Shown: positions 1 through 10,143, numbered from the stretch's first letter. The stretch: 37,046 nt of DNA from Nemertoderma westbladi (GCA_032718475.1 JAUCBJ010003838.1:1-37046), one strand, 5' to 3'. A program made the numbers and translations. The notes: generated by a model from the letters alone, not told the origin.

Positions 1-608
1 CGTAGTTTCGCTATCTAAAAAAGCATAGGTAAATTATATGGCTATGTTTTTTGTTAATTTATATGGTTTTCGTACTGTGGTCCTTTTCTGGAACCCATCT
101 GGAGTATTTTTCGTGAGTAAATTTTCAAAAGTTTAGTTCACTAAATTTTATTTATTTGCCGTATATAGCGGTTTTTGGATGCTGAACTTGATTATAGAAC
201 TCAAATAAAACATTTGAAGACATTTTTGGTAATATTGATTGTGCGCCCGGGGACACGGCAAAAACAAGTAGTCGCAAATATGATATTGAGAGAAATCATA
301 ACAAAATCGAAATGATTTTATGACCATATGGGTTTTTTGGCATGCTGATCACGAATATGACACTCAAAAATATTTCATTATCCAAACAATATATATTTTA
401 TGTGATGTTTGGCAATGATGGTTGCCAGAAAATACTTTTAACTGAACTTTACTTAATACTGTTATACGTATATATTTTTTACTGTCACCTGACATAATGA
501 ACCGTTTAATAGGAAGATAAAACCCTTCCATGATTTCATCCACTTTCTCCATTCCTTACAGCGTTTGGACCATTTTCTACCAGCCAACTGAGTATAAAAT
601 CCCTTACA
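1..608. other. AT-rich intergenic stretch, no recognised feature
   Basis: Short open frames occur here on the minus strand, but none has recognisable motifs and their composition matches the surrounding AT-rich DNA. I see no RNA gene or mobile-element protein. Confidence 0.6.
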
Positions 609-913
609 GTTCGACCCATGACCTACTAAATATACATGCTGCATTCTACCTTCTAAATTTAGTAGGCACACGTTTTTAAAATAATTTTTCATATATTTGA
701 AGGATTTTATAATTAAAGTCTTCTAGAACATTTTTCTATGATTCATTTCAATAGTCAAGTATTATAATTTTAAAACAATATATTTTAATAGCTATTTTTA
801 TATATTATTGGTAAATGCCAGTTCCACTTCGTTGGTGCTTACCTACGCCATCTCCTGGAATATAGTGTCTTAATTCAGTGACTTGGCCACCAATAATTAT
901 TATACAAATCTTA
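609..913 (+). repeat. Outer inverted repeat, left arm
   Basis: This arm pairs with 2760-3074 in reverse complement. Landmarks shared by both arms include CATGACCTACTAAATATA, AAAACAATATATTTTAATAG (one mismatch in the partner), CCAGTTCCACTTCG and CTTGGCCACCAAT. The partner arm has a small insertion of about a dozen bases near its outer end and scattered substitutions, so the duplication is not recent. Confidence 0.85.
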
Positions 914-1270
914 TGCAACATCTAACGCGTATTAACGCGGAAAGTATTTTATTGAGTCGATTTAATTACTATCTATTAGGGAGACAGGGGGGGGGGGGGG
1001 AACTGGACGCAAAACCCGCCTTGGCGAATTAATATCCCGCCTCAATGTTAAATTCTCAATTTAGGGGAACGAACAGGTTACAGTGGCATGTTATTTTAAC
1101 CAAAACAATAAACTAAACCCAATAAAACAGGTTACAGTTTTATTTTTTAGAGTAATCAAAAGATATTTGCATCCAATATCCCCTGGAGAGGGATGGATTT
1201 TTATTGCGTCCATTACATTATTTTTTAGAGTGTTCTACAGTAGATTGTTTAGCAATTAAATAGCCTCGAG

Positions 1271-1472
1271 ACGATGCTAAAACTTGCCACTTCCGAATGC
1301 TAATATTCCACTCAATTTCATTAAGATTCAGAGGGGGGTGGGGTTGTACTGAATTAAGACATAAAAATATATTGTATTTTTGATAGTGTATTTTGTTATT
1401 TATGCTAGCTAGTGTTTTTCCAAGTAGGCCTATCTATTATAAATGAAATTAGCTAAATTTAGTTTTTTGGTC
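1271..1472 (+). repeat. Inner inverted repeat, left arm
   Basis: This arm pairs with 2165-2342 in reverse complement. Shared landmarks are ACGATGCTAAAACTTGCCAC, CTTCCGAATGCTAA, GGGGTGGGGTTG and GCTAGCTAGTG. The left arm carries about 20 bases (near TCAATTTCATTAAGATTCAG) that are missing from the partner, showing independent decay. Confidence 0.85.
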
Positions 1473-2164
1473 GTTTCCCAATCTCTGATTAGATTATATT
1501 ATTTTAAAGTTTTTTTGGTATATGTGATAGAATGATCTTTCAATTGACCATAGCATTTTTTTTTTGGAAGCCAGTGTTTTTTTAAACATTGTGTTTTTAC
1601 TAGCAAATTAATGACGAAGGACAACAGCAAATAAATAGTTGATAATTGGTTAATCTTGTGGAATGTTTATTGTTTATAATGTTTTCAATAATGATGATGA
1701 GTACCGGTAAAACTAGAGTTCTATAATTTAGCTATTATACATGACGCTGACGCAGTTTGAATTTGTTTACAGCAGATTCTCTCACTGTCTGGGAGTTGGC
1801 TTTGGATTGATTATTTACAAATGAGATAGCGAAAAAGTAATTCTTGTAATTAGTTCGGTATGGGAAGGACAACTGATTACTTAGGGATAATGATCATATT
1901 GCTTGGTTAGAGTCGAAATAGCTGCTTTGCGGAACTGAAAGGTTTTTTCACTTGATACTTGATAAAATTTCATCAAGGTCGATATTTTCTTTAATCAGGG
2001 AGCGGAGCTGCGAGTTTTATTGATTGTGAGGTTTCTTTGTGACTGACAAGAAATCGACCTCAGCACATTTGTCGGTAGCACGAGAATCGCCGCTCGAATG
2101 GATCTGTTTGTAATCTACCGGTCATCAATCTTCTGCAAGATCAGCAACTGCTGCTCGATTTGTT

Positions 2165-2342
2165 GACCAAAAATCTCAATTTAGCTAATTTCATTTACAA
2201 TAGATACTTGGAAAAAACACTAGCTAGCATAAATAACAAGAAATAATATCAAAAATACAAGATATTTTTTATGTCTTAATTCAGTGCAACCCCACCCCCC
2301 CTGGAATATTTAGCATTCGGAAGTGGCAAGTTTTAGCATCGT
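2165..2342 (-). repeat. Inner inverted repeat, right arm
   Basis: Reverse complement of 1271-1472. It ends with the conserved GTTTTAGCATCGT and begins near GACCAAAAATCTCAATTTAG. No coding potential is seen. Confidence 0.85.
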
Positions 2343-2759
2343 ATAACACCCTGCTTTATTTTGTTATTTAAGTAAACAATTGCATTTGGTCGCAGGCATG
2401 GCAGCCTCTATAGCACTTCACCCTAAACCACCCCCCCCCCGCCACCACTAACGACTAATCATCACATCAGGGCGGCACTAGCATAGCTATTAGTCCTTGT
2501 GTGGTGGTGTCCATCACTAATAGCTAACTTATACAATATGTATATTATGTATAAAATTAAAATCATATTATTATTATGTATTATAGTGCAATTTATATTA
2601 TGATGGAGGACAACAATAAAAAATAATCAATAATCGAGGCTATTTAATTACTTTTCAAACGCTTGTAGTTAAGGATTGAAAGCGAAAATAAATATTCTGA
2701 CGCACGCAGTATGGATGATGGAGGTAAAACAATATCTATTTCAAATTCCATGCAATCTC

Positions 2760-3074
2760 ATTAAGATTTGTAGAATAATAATTGGTGGCCAAGTCACTGA
2801 ATTAAGACACAATATTCCAGGAGATGGCGTAGGTAGGCACCGGACGAAGTGGAACTGGCAATTACTAATATTATATAGAAATAGCTATTAAAATAAATTG
2901 TTTTAAAATTATAATACTTGACTATTGAAATGAATCATAAAAAAATGTTCTAGAAGACTTTTATTATAAAATCCTTCAAATATATGAAAAATTATTTTAA
3001 AAACGTGTGCCTAATAAATTTAGTAGGTAGAATGCAGCTTTCATGGGCGTATATTTAGTAGGTCATGTTCGACC
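2760..3074 (-). repeat. Outer inverted repeat, right arm
   Basis: Reverse complement of 609-913. It contains the partner motifs ATTGGTGGCCAAGTCACTG, GATGGCGTAGGTAGGCACC and CGAAGTGGAACTGGCA. A short open frame across this arm is not supported by any motif. Confidence 0.85.
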
Positions 3075-3567
3075 CCTCTTTCCATTCCTTACATGATTTC
3101 AACGTCCAATCAAATAATAGTAAATTAACCAATCCCATGTGTTACTGTAAGAGGTGTTCCTAGTAGTGTAAGGATTGGGAATACGCTGCCCGGTCACTGA
3201 ATTACGACACTGTGGTAGTATGTTCTGGGGCATGATGTACATAGGCCATCCAAATTTCGTAACATTTGCCCAAAACATTTAATTAATTATGTATATTGAC
3301 GTTCCAATATAGAGTCAAGTCAACATTGAGACGGAAAATGCAACGCGCTTTTGTGTACACTAAACTCCATGTTAAGGCTCAATGACTTATTTCCTTGCCT
3401 CGAATTTTGTCGTTCGGTGATACTAACTTTTATCTTACGGGAAGATTATTTTATAAATTATTTTTGGTCGATTTGTGGTAATTAATCCAAAACATTTATA
3501 TTTAACTGATTAATTGCCTATCTAATTTCACCTACATTTTTGTTGGTTTATTAGTGCTTGGCTTTGT
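3075..3567. other. Intergenic stretch before the Cys-rich protein gene
   Basis: No gene is recognised. A relic of the foldback motif (TCACTGAATTACGACAC) occurs near 3196, suggesting a further decayed repeat. The last 200 bases are AT-rich and presumably include the 5' region of the gene that follows. I cannot point to a convincing TATA box. Confidence 0.4.
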
Positions 3568-4293
3568 ATGCCATTCGTAAAATCGAAAATGTTCTGGATT
3601 AAATCCAAGGTGATAGTTATTACTACACGTTTTATCCTGATCCTGTTGTTACAAGTAACAAGGAGTAACAGTTATTACAATTGTCCTCAAGGTCAATCGT
3701 ATAGCATCACTTCCTACAACAAGGATATGCAGCATAAATGGGAAGACAAGATTACATCATTGCTAAAGAGCAACAGAATGGAAGACGTTATGGATGGAAG
3801 TTTATTCTACTACTATGGCTGCATAGGATGTTTACGATTGGACGTGAGAGGCATCGCACATGATAACGAGGATGACACTAGTGAAATAATGTTTGAAATC
3901 ACAATGCAGATGTGCGTTTCGCGTACCAGAAATTATATGCCTTGTCTTGATCTCGAAGAAGAGCGATGTGTTCTCTTACTCAAAACATTTCAAGATCAAG
4001 CAGAACACCTCACTGACGATGATAATTCCCGAATGTATTTCGCGATTAAAAGTTACCTTATCTCTGGGTTAACGGTGAAATACGAATCCTGCCAATTACA
4101 GTGCTGCAATTCCCAGTGTCCGGGTCTCCCCCACCCTTGGGATATGGAGTTAGCTACTGCATCAGCAGCCCCGAACAGCTCAGTTGATGAAGTTGACGTC
4201 ACCACAAGTGGTTCGGATACCATCGTCCACGGGGTATGGTGGTTATGGTTCGCGAATCTATTCGGGGCCAGTTCAGTTATTGGATTATTTTAG
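3568..4293 (+). CDS. Putative secreted, GPI-anchored Cys-rich protein
   Basis: A single uninterrupted ORF of 241 codons starting at ATG. The N-terminus has basic residues followed by a strongly hydrophobic stretch (about residues 14-29, VIVITTRFILILLLQV), as expected for a signal peptide. The mature part has ten cysteines at residues 39, 85, 88, 116, 126, 134, 175, 179, 180 and 184, including a C-terminal CQLQCCNSQC cluster. A serine/threonine-rich linker with an N-glycosylation sequon (NSS, residue 203) is followed by a hydrophobic C-terminal tail (about residues 222-241). That arrangement suggests extracellular attachment through a GPI anchor. The CC...C ending is faintly reminiscent of Ly6/uPAR three-finger proteins, but the cysteine spacing does not prove that fold. 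It is the best-preserved host-like gene here. Lack of introns could mean a single-exon gene or a retrocopy. Confidence 0.7.
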   Translation: MPFVKSKMFWIKSKVIVITTRFILILLLQVTRSNSYYNCPQGQSYSITSYNKDMQHKWEDKITSLLKSNRMEDVMDGSLFYYYGCIGCLRLDVRGIAHDNEDDTSEIMFEITMQMCVSRTRNYMPCLDLEEERCVLLLKTFQDQAEHLTDDDNSRMYFAIKSYLISGLTVKYESCQLQCCNSQCPGLPHPWDMELATASAAPNSSVDEVDVTTSGSDTIVHGVWWLWFANLFGASSVIGLF

Positions 4294-4679
4294 AAACAAT
4301 AAGCGATTCGCGGAATTGAAATATATTATCCAATTTCAACACACTGTAAAGTAGGCAAATCGCCTACATAATGTTGCGAGTTTTTACTTATAACATAATA
4401 TCAGTCAGTAACTATGCAGTACTTTCGTGATAATAAGGGATTAACGTGTTTTGGGACCTCTACCTAATTTTTTATTGCTCGTAAATCAGCCTCTGTGGGA
4501 AAAGACTTCAAAGACTTTTTTTCATTATTCGGTTACTACACGACACTGATACACCGATATTTTTGTAAGAATTAGGGAATTTTGGCAATTTATTTTTTTT
4601 TTTTTCAAAATTAAAATTATCAATATTAAAGTTAACAATATTCAAATTAGTTTCCATCAGTACTTCCCTTGCAGTTAAT
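4294..4679. other. 3' flank of the Cys-rich gene; degenerate tail of Merlin-like element
   Basis: The minus strand remains open here in the frame of the transposase relic, but the encoded sequence is low-complexity (Asn/Phe/Lys-rich) and no longer resembles the family, so I do not count it as transposase. No polyadenylation signal could be assigned with confidence. Confidence 0.4.
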
Positions 4680-5525
4680 ATGGTAGAAACGGAGACAGAG
4701 CTTACGTTTAATGACGGAATGAACGTTCGACATTGACAGTCAATGTTATTCGTGTGAAAACATTCTGCAGTAATGAATTTGCTACCGGTGCAGGGGTTGC
4801 CGCTGTGGTTCACAACATGGTGTTCCACATCGCTCCGAATGGAGGATCCAACACCAGTATAACTCTCGTGTTTATCAGTTGTTACAATCGCTGCAGGTTC
4901 CGCAAGATGTTTGATGGGATTGCGCATGGAAGGACTGGATCGATCTTCTATGTACTGCATGAACAGTTTGAGGGACTTTCGGACTCCGGATGAAGATACT
5001 GTAGGGGACACTTGAAGGGCAGTCACCATCCACTGCAATCCTCGTTGCTGAGTTGGCTTCCTGGATGCACCATTCCGCTTCGACGTCACTGCCTCGTCAT
5101 AGTGCGCGTCAGTGAAGGTACCTTCTGATGCCTCATAGTCTGCATTGCGTGGTTGTAGACAGAGGCGTACTCCATCACATAATTAATGTAGTCAGTAAAA
5201 GTACGATCCGATAACATTAACTCCTCTATAACTTCCTTGTGTGGCCATCCATGACACACACACCACAGCGAACTGAAGGAGGTCTGGCAGTCTAACCAGC
5301 CACCTTTGCCGAGGTACAAGATATCATCCATATCCTTTAATTAAAGATACCCTGTTACCGCGTTTGCTGCAGGCACAGCTGTAAAACCTACTGTTCATTT
5401 GGGTGGCATCAGGTCGTCTCTTGGAAAGTGACATTCTCGAAGACACAGTTAGCTCGCTACCACAAAACTGACAAGGCGGTGCTTCTGGTGGACCAATTCC
5501 ATGAATACACCACCAGGTATAAATC
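4680..5525 (-). pseudogene. Merlin/ISXO2-like DDE transposase relic
   Basis: Read on the minus strand, pieces in different frames line up in the order expected for ISXO2/IS1595-type (eukaryotic Merlin) transposases. An N-terminal zinc-ribbon-like part carries CQFCGSEL and later YSCACSKRG (about 5525-5350). A helical segment follows with WPHKEVIEELMLSDRTF and a YINYVMEYA stretch (5331-5110). Next come a YDEA segment with the presumed first catalytic Asp (near 5097), a TTDKHESY segment with the presumed second Asp (near 4880), VVNHSGN (near 4815) and HTNNID (near 4745). The usual third acidic residue after HTN appears as Asp rather than Glu. At least two frameshifts interrupt it (near 5330 and near 5090), so it should be inactive. 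The family assignment rests on motif order; Merlin terminal repeats were not located. Confidence 0.72.
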
Positions 5526-6800
5526 TTTTCTGATGAGGTAGGAACTACATTGCGGTATCATAGTTTAATCATACAGGAGAAATTACAGTTAATTTCAGTA
5601 CAATCAAAGTTCTTGACATTTGACATCTCAACATGGCAGAGCCTTCATTCAGCTCTTATGGCAGACAGAAACTGTAAAATAAATGCAGAAATGGTTCAAC
5701 AATAGTCTGTAAGCCACGGAGTCCCGCTTCGGTAGTACACTATACCTGTACAGCTGTATGTATACTGTTACTGTAGGTCTACTGCAGTCAGGCTGGTGGA
5801 GGCCCTGAAACACGTTAGTCCTGATAATAATAATAACTATATACATCATTGTTCATAAAAGATCACTTTATAACATTACAGAACGAGTGAACGAAAGCCA
5901 TAAAAGCTTTAAAGTACTAATTTTGAACAATTTTATCTAATTTTTATTGATTTATTTATTTATGGGGAATTTTTTTAAATTATGCATAATATTCAAATAT
6001 TGTAGAACAGCCTTGTAACATGAAAGCATGACTTGTTAATTACAAACACTTTCTTTCATATTGTACTAAATTGTACTTAAAGGGGATACGCTTTGGGTTA
6101 TGAATGTAAGGGTCGTTGGTTCGATTTCTACCAATGCCATTTTTGTAAGTTTTAGAATTGTGAAATAGTTATTATATTTATAATGACGCGCAGTGACATA
6201 TGGAACGCCGTTGACGCCAAAGTTTACCACTACTCACCTAAGTAGGTACAAACTTAATGAGACAAAATTTATATCTCAGTAACTTTATGGCATTAACTTA
6301 GTGAGACAAATTTAGTGAGATACAATGTATGTTTCAGTAACTTGCTCCATTGAGGCTATATTTATAGGTGGGAAATTTCAATAGGGTATCTTCTGCTCGC
6401 TGGAGGAAGGCAATGTGGGCACTGAGGAAACCTTTACCGATTTCTGCAAATTAGCAGGTACTCTGAACTACTGTCTGTAAGCAGGTGCAGCATGGCTAGA
6501 TTATTATTTATTTAGGCCTACATTGACATAGGCTCCTGGGTTAAATTTTAGTAAATTTAAAAAACAAGCATATTCGGTTTGGCACAAATTGGCAATCGGC
6601 GCGGCACCACAGCGTGGTACCTGCTCCTAATGCAGGGTCCATCTAGATAGGCAGGCACCACGCCCAGGCATTGCCTTCACTTATATCTGCATTGTAAGAC
6701 TACTCTGGTATGTGTGGTAGGGTTGGTACTGAACTTGCTCATTGAGGTACGCACTCTGGCATCTAGGTTAACTTTAGTTAGAAATTTGGTCTACTACAGA
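5526..6800. other. Non-coding stretch with a tRNA-like B box
   Basis: No convincing gene is found in about 1.3 kb. At 6118-6128 there is GGTTCGATTTC, close to the pol III B-box consensus, preceded by a GGGTTATGAATGTAAGGGTC segment. This could be a decayed tRNA-derived SINE, but no matching A box or cloverleaf is evident. Short near-repeats of the type TAGTGAGACAAA and ATCTCAGTAACTT occur at about 6255-6340. Confidence 0.35.
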
Positions 6801-6804
6801 CAGA

Positions 6805-7089
6805 ATGAATAGGCTCAATGCTGATGATAGAAAGTTGGTCGAAAATTTAATTGAACGGGCTTCCAAAATATTTAAACGAAATTTTTGTAGTGTTTACTTC
6901 ATGCAACCAACATCGATAGTGCCGAAATTAAAGGGTGAACTCAAGAAGGCTAGTCACATCTACCCCAGTACCTGTAGCCTCAACCTTGAGATCGGTACGG
7001 AATCAATCCATTACCAAAGTCAATCCAAAGTCAAAGTTCACCGAGAATTAATCGGAAACTTAAGGTCCGATTATTTAGAGCAGCAGTAG
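6805..7089 (+). CDS. Short hypothetical ORF, 94 aa
   Basis: ATG-initiated ORF of 94 residues with a charged, helical-looking N-terminus (MNRLNADDRKLVENLIERA). I do not recognise a family. It ends right before the LINE 3' fragment, so it could be an exon or the tail of a gene interrupted by that insertion, or a chance ORF. The composition is protein-like, but there is no second line of support. Confidence 0.3.
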   Translation: MNRLNADDRKLVENLIERASKIFKRNFCSVYFMQPTSIVPKLKGELKKASHIYPSTCSLNLEIGTESIHYQSQSKVKVHRELIGNLRSDYLEQQ

Positions 7090-7101
7090 TTCCAGTAGTT
7101 C

Positions 7102-7555
7102 CTCTATGGGAGTCCATGCTGGGCTCTAACTGCTGAGGACACCAAATCTCTGGATGGCACATTCACAAGAATGCTATGCCGGGTTCATTGTGTCAAGTAC
7201 AATGCACACATCTCCAACCAGACACTATATAACATTGGAGGTGTCTCATTGGTTCCCCCAAGCTTGACACTAGAACAAAATCGCCTCCGCTTTGCAGGAC
7301 ATTGCTTTCGCCATGAGGACCAGCCAGTGCATAATCTTGTACTTTGGCAGCCTCATGGAGTGAATAAGCATGGTGGACAGCCCATGACTTTCTTGAGACG
7401 CATCTTAAAGGACACTGGCCTTGAAGATGCGGATGATCTAGCAAATGTCATGGGTGATAGGGAGTTGTGGCGGTGCAATTTTGTCGATAAGCCGGCACAG
7501 CATTCTTAAAAATGCAGCTGCAATGCAGCATGCCGATCCTAGTAGTAGTAGTAGT
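7102..7555 (+). mobile_element. 5'-truncated LINE 3' end with (TAG)n tail
   Basis: The frame starting near 7105 encodes the C-terminal end typical of invertebrate non-LTR retrotransposon polymerases: a Y-x-x-x-x-W-x-LTAEDTKSLDGTFTRML-type segment, then RLRFAGHCFRHEDQPV, LVLWQPHG, a GGQP motif, and LKDTGLEDADDL with MGDRELW, stopping at 7507-7509. The non-coding 3' part contains TGCAGCTGCAATGCAGCATG and closes with five TAG repeats (about 7541-7555). A microsatellite 3' tail like this is usual for some LINE clades. The reverse-transcriptase core is missing, as expected for a 5'-truncated insertion. The reading frame itself is intact over about 400 bp. Confidence 0.85.
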
Positions 7556-7825
7556 AAAGTCAATGAGTTTAGGGTTGATGTGTTGTTTCCCAAGACTTAT
7601 AAATCAGGATCAAAGGTGCCCATGTATCGGGGTAAGGAGCAGCTCGTATGTGAAGGGCGCCTATTAAATGGACTTAAACATAACAAAGAAATGACGAAAG
7701 ATGAGATTGTAAGTATTCTGTCGTCTGCATTTTCTTTAAAACTAGGTAAGGAAATTAGACCTATAGGTAATAACAGCCTTCCTACACTCTTTCAAAGTTG
7801 TTATAACTCACTGAAACCAATTTAG
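7553..7825 (+). CDS. Hypothetical protein fragment downstream of LINE tail
   Basis: Directly after the TAG tail an open frame encodes about 90 residues with good protein character: VNEFRVDVLFPKTY, VPMYRGKEQLVCEGRLLNG and HNKEMTKDEIVSILSSAF. I cannot name the family. A good 5' splice site (ACTAG|GTAAGG at about 7746) lies inside it, so the true exon may end there, with the remainder being intron. The LINE may have inserted upstream of, or into, this gene. The lack of an ATG after the TAG repeats fits an internal exon or a broken gene. Confidence 0.4.
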   Translation, partial: SKVNEFRVDVLFPKTYKSGSKVPMYRGKEQLVCEGRLLNGLKHNKEMTKDEIVSILSSAFSLKLGKEIRPIGNNSLPTLFQSCYNSLKPI

Positions 7826-7827
7826 CT

Positions 7828-8016
7828 ATGGATGTAAAATTAGATAGGACCACGATTTTCAATTTGTTTAAAAAGCCCAGAATTAAAATTATATATTTAT
7901 TAGTTGATGATGTTTCTGAAGTATCTATTCAAACTGCCATCCATAGAATGGATACTAATGATGGTATTGTATCTAGTTGTGCGTGTGGTCGGACACTCTC
8001 TCCATATCCTCTCTAA
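7828..8016 (+). CDS. Short hypothetical ORF, 62 aa
   Basis: ATG ORF beginning two bases after the stop of the preceding frame, with a hydrophobic patch (IKIIYLLVDDVSEV). It may be the frameshifted continuation of the same broken protein. No recognised domain. Confidence 0.25.
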   Translation: MDVKLDRTTIFNLFKKPRIKIIYLLVDDVSEVSIQTAIHRMDTNDGIVSSCACGRTLSPYPL

Positions 8017-8039
8017 CACTCCGGTTAGGTCAGGTATTC

Positions 8040-9180
8040 TAGGTCATTGATCAAGAAAACGTGCCACCTCCATGCAGCATAAATGAGGTGCTTCATTCTG
8101 GGATAAGGGATTCTGGTCCTGGATTAAGGACCCATATACTTGGCTGCAGGGGTATATGGCCTGGCCAGGCAGATGGTGATCTACCAATGGCTGGTCAGGA
8201 GTAATGTTCTCATGCGCACTTCACTGCGACCTGCACATGGCAGTAGGGGTACAGGGCATGACCCAGCAGATGAGCTGCACAGCCAATAGTGGGTCATGTG
8301 TGCCAGAGTAGGTATGTGTGATGGGCCTCATATCTGACTCCACTGTGACACCCACCCTGTGGAATGGCAAACCAGGGCGTGGTATTTGCCGTGAGAGCTG
8401 ACTCGGCAAAAAAGCACCCCCCAACCCCCACTATGGATTACATTAGTAATGCGGAGATCTGGCCACTAGAGGCCATTGGAATTACCGGACACAATCAGCC
8501 TCACAGGCGTCATTTATCTCCTGACTGGCTGCCTGACTCACAACCTACTGGAGAAAGAGCAGCCAACAATTCTTTGAGTCCCTTTCCTGATTACCTCTCT
8601 GGCCCAAACCCTGGGTCACCAGGGAGGCCAGATTGTGAGGGGAAGAGGGATTCTGGAGTTGGAGGTTACTCTCATGTTCCACCCCGACTAACAAAGCCAT
8701 TGAATGAAAAAGCCATAAATCTGAGGCAAATCACTAGACTAGCCTCAGTAAAAACCCTAACACTCAGGTCCCCAATGCGACAAGGTCAGCTGACTGCCTT
8801 GGCAGATAAGCTTTCTCTTAGCACAGTGGGTGTTCAATAGCACTGAATGCAGACTGGACAGACTGATGGGGTTCTGATTAAGGACATGGGGAGCTGTGGT
8901 GGACATGGTGGAATTTGTCTATTGATGAATCCAACTGCACGCACATGCAGCATTGGACAAAATAGACCAAATCTCTAATCGCATCATCCGTTGCCACTTA
9001 TCATGTTCTGGAAGACTGTCTAAGAAGTTTCCTAAGGTGGTTCTGATTGTGTGCTACTCTCCAACTAGTGTTGTCCCTGTAGATGAGGTGGAAAATTTCT
9101 ACCACAATCTACAAGCAGCTACTGATGGCATTCAGACAGACATGCAACAGGCTGATAGAATTACAAATCCCCCATTATGA
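8040..9180 (+). mobile_element. LINE 5' region with endonuclease-domain relic
   Basis: The frame 8364-8840 ends with SVKTLTLRSPMRQGQLTALA and LSLSTVGVQ, matching the start of the apurinic-type (EEP) endonuclease domain of non-LTR retrotransposons (the family pattern 'NVRTL...G+...L...L......+LGI.E'). In another frame, 8953-9180 gives the next part of that domain: LDKIDQISNRIIRCHL, then PKVVLIVCYSPTSV and EVENFYHNLQ. Stops and frame changes between them make it a pseudogene. The Pro-rich sequence before the endonuclease probably belongs to the element's 5' ORF region. The segment ends at about 9180, before any RT. It may be the same LINE family as 7102-7555, but the two do not overlap, so this cannot be tested here. 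Confidence 0.7.
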
Positions 9181-9318
9181 ATTTATAATAGGTTGTAACC
9201 AAGACCATGTAGGCAGCCAGCATCTGTTTCCAGTCGCGTCTCCCTACTAGGGTCAAAATATACAAAATAGGTTGGCTGAGTTACAGGAGAACTCATCAGA
9301 TGTGGAATTCTCTCCTGA

Positions 9319-10139
9319 ATGAAAGAGATTATTTCAACAGTATTACACGTGACGAGGCCATTAACTACAACGGATACCAGTAAATATAGCTACTATAAAA
9401 CAGTGAAAGTAGCCGGTGCAAAAAGAATGCTGAAGGAACCGATATATGATTGTATGTTCGTTATCTGGGATTTAGCGGAGGCGAGATGCTTATCATCTTT
9501 ACTGATAATCCGCGAGAATCATCTAAACTTCTCAAGTTTAAGGATTTTAGTATCGGATCTGTAGTCACTATAAAGGAACCCCTGATTGACGGGTTCCTTG
9601 GCAACAACTTGGACAACCCTGTGGTCATTACTTTTTACCCGCTCCTTTCCCCACACCACACCCATGGCCGCGATTCCTCCCTTTCAATTATCTTTGTAAG
9701 GAAAAGTCGGTTTCCAACAGTATCGATTGACCAATTTAAATTTAATGTTACTGTGTTAATTAATGTTACTGTGTTAATGTATGATGGTTGGCTCTGTGAT
9801 AGAAGGGAGGAGATTGGACCGGCCAATCAGTGCGTGGGTGTAACAAAACCACAGGAACATGGATGAGCTTTGTCGGTGGGGATGTGGTGTACGAATAACG
9901 ACATCATAGACTTTGGGACATCTTATGTAAGTTGGAAACTTACGAAGTTATTTGTATCGTCCCAGTCTCTGAATCTTCCGCTGTCCCTAATCGATGAAGA
10001 TGGATTAAGGCAATCCATCTGCAGCATTTCTGTGGCTGTCAATAACAGTGGTGGTTGGACTGTAATGGGCTGGTACAATGTGCAATATCTAAGGAGGATG
10101 GAGGCAAACTCAACCTCAACCACAATTGACAGCATCTAA
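9319..10139 (+). pseudogene. Unknown protein A, copy 1 (nonsense and frame changes)
   Basis: An ATG frame at 9319-9564 (MKEIISTVLHVTRPL...) overlaps a second frame that holds YVRYLGFSGGEMLIIF, KFKDFSIGSVVTIKEPL and NLDNPVVITFYPLL. This second frame runs to an in-frame TGA at 9864-9866 and then continues, still in frame, to a stop at 10137-10139, with CTNNDIIDFGTSYVSW and SGGWTVMGWYNVQYL. Copy 2 has Trp (TGG) at the TGA position, so the stop is a private mutation of this copy. A 15-bp in-frame tandem duplication (TTAATGTTACTGTG repeated near 9750-9775) is also unique to copy 1. I do not recognise the family; the YVRYLGF...NPVVITF part looks like a small beta-rich domain. Confidence 0.5.
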
Positions 10140-10143
10140 TCCC

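Larger units (their letters stand above)
609..3074. mobile_element. Nested foldback (long inverted repeat) element
   Basis: About 2.5 kb is organised as two nested inverted repeats around a central spacer of about 690 bp. Arms of about 305-315 bp (609-913 and 2760-3074) enclose arms of about 180-200 bp (1271-1472 and 2165-2342). No transposase-like ORF is present inside. Long internal inverted repeats without coding capacity are typical of Foldback/MITE-like non-autonomous DNA transposons, but I did not find a clean terminal motif with a target-site duplication. A large palindromic rearrangement of older repeats is an alternative. The short motif TCACTGAATTAAGACAC recurs in both outer arms, and a version of it (CTGAATTAAGACATA) lies in the inner arms. 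Confidence 0.65.

Noticed and set aside
364-692. Minus-strand ORFs of 62 and 76 aa
   Set aside because: They overlap each other in different frames. The larger one lies partly in the outer foldback arm, and neither has a recognisable motif.
2676-2891. Plus-strand ORF of 71 aa
   Set aside because: It lies mainly inside the right arm of the outer inverted repeat and has no family resemblance.
5649-5849. Minus-strand ORF of 66 aa
   Set aside because: Low-complexity, Ile/Tyr-rich, with no motif or neighbouring signal; probably chance in AT-rich DNA.
6085-6140. Complete tRNA gene
   Set aside because: The B-box-like GGTTCGATTTC is there, but no convincing A box, acceptor stem or cloverleaf could be drawn; at best a decayed SINE.
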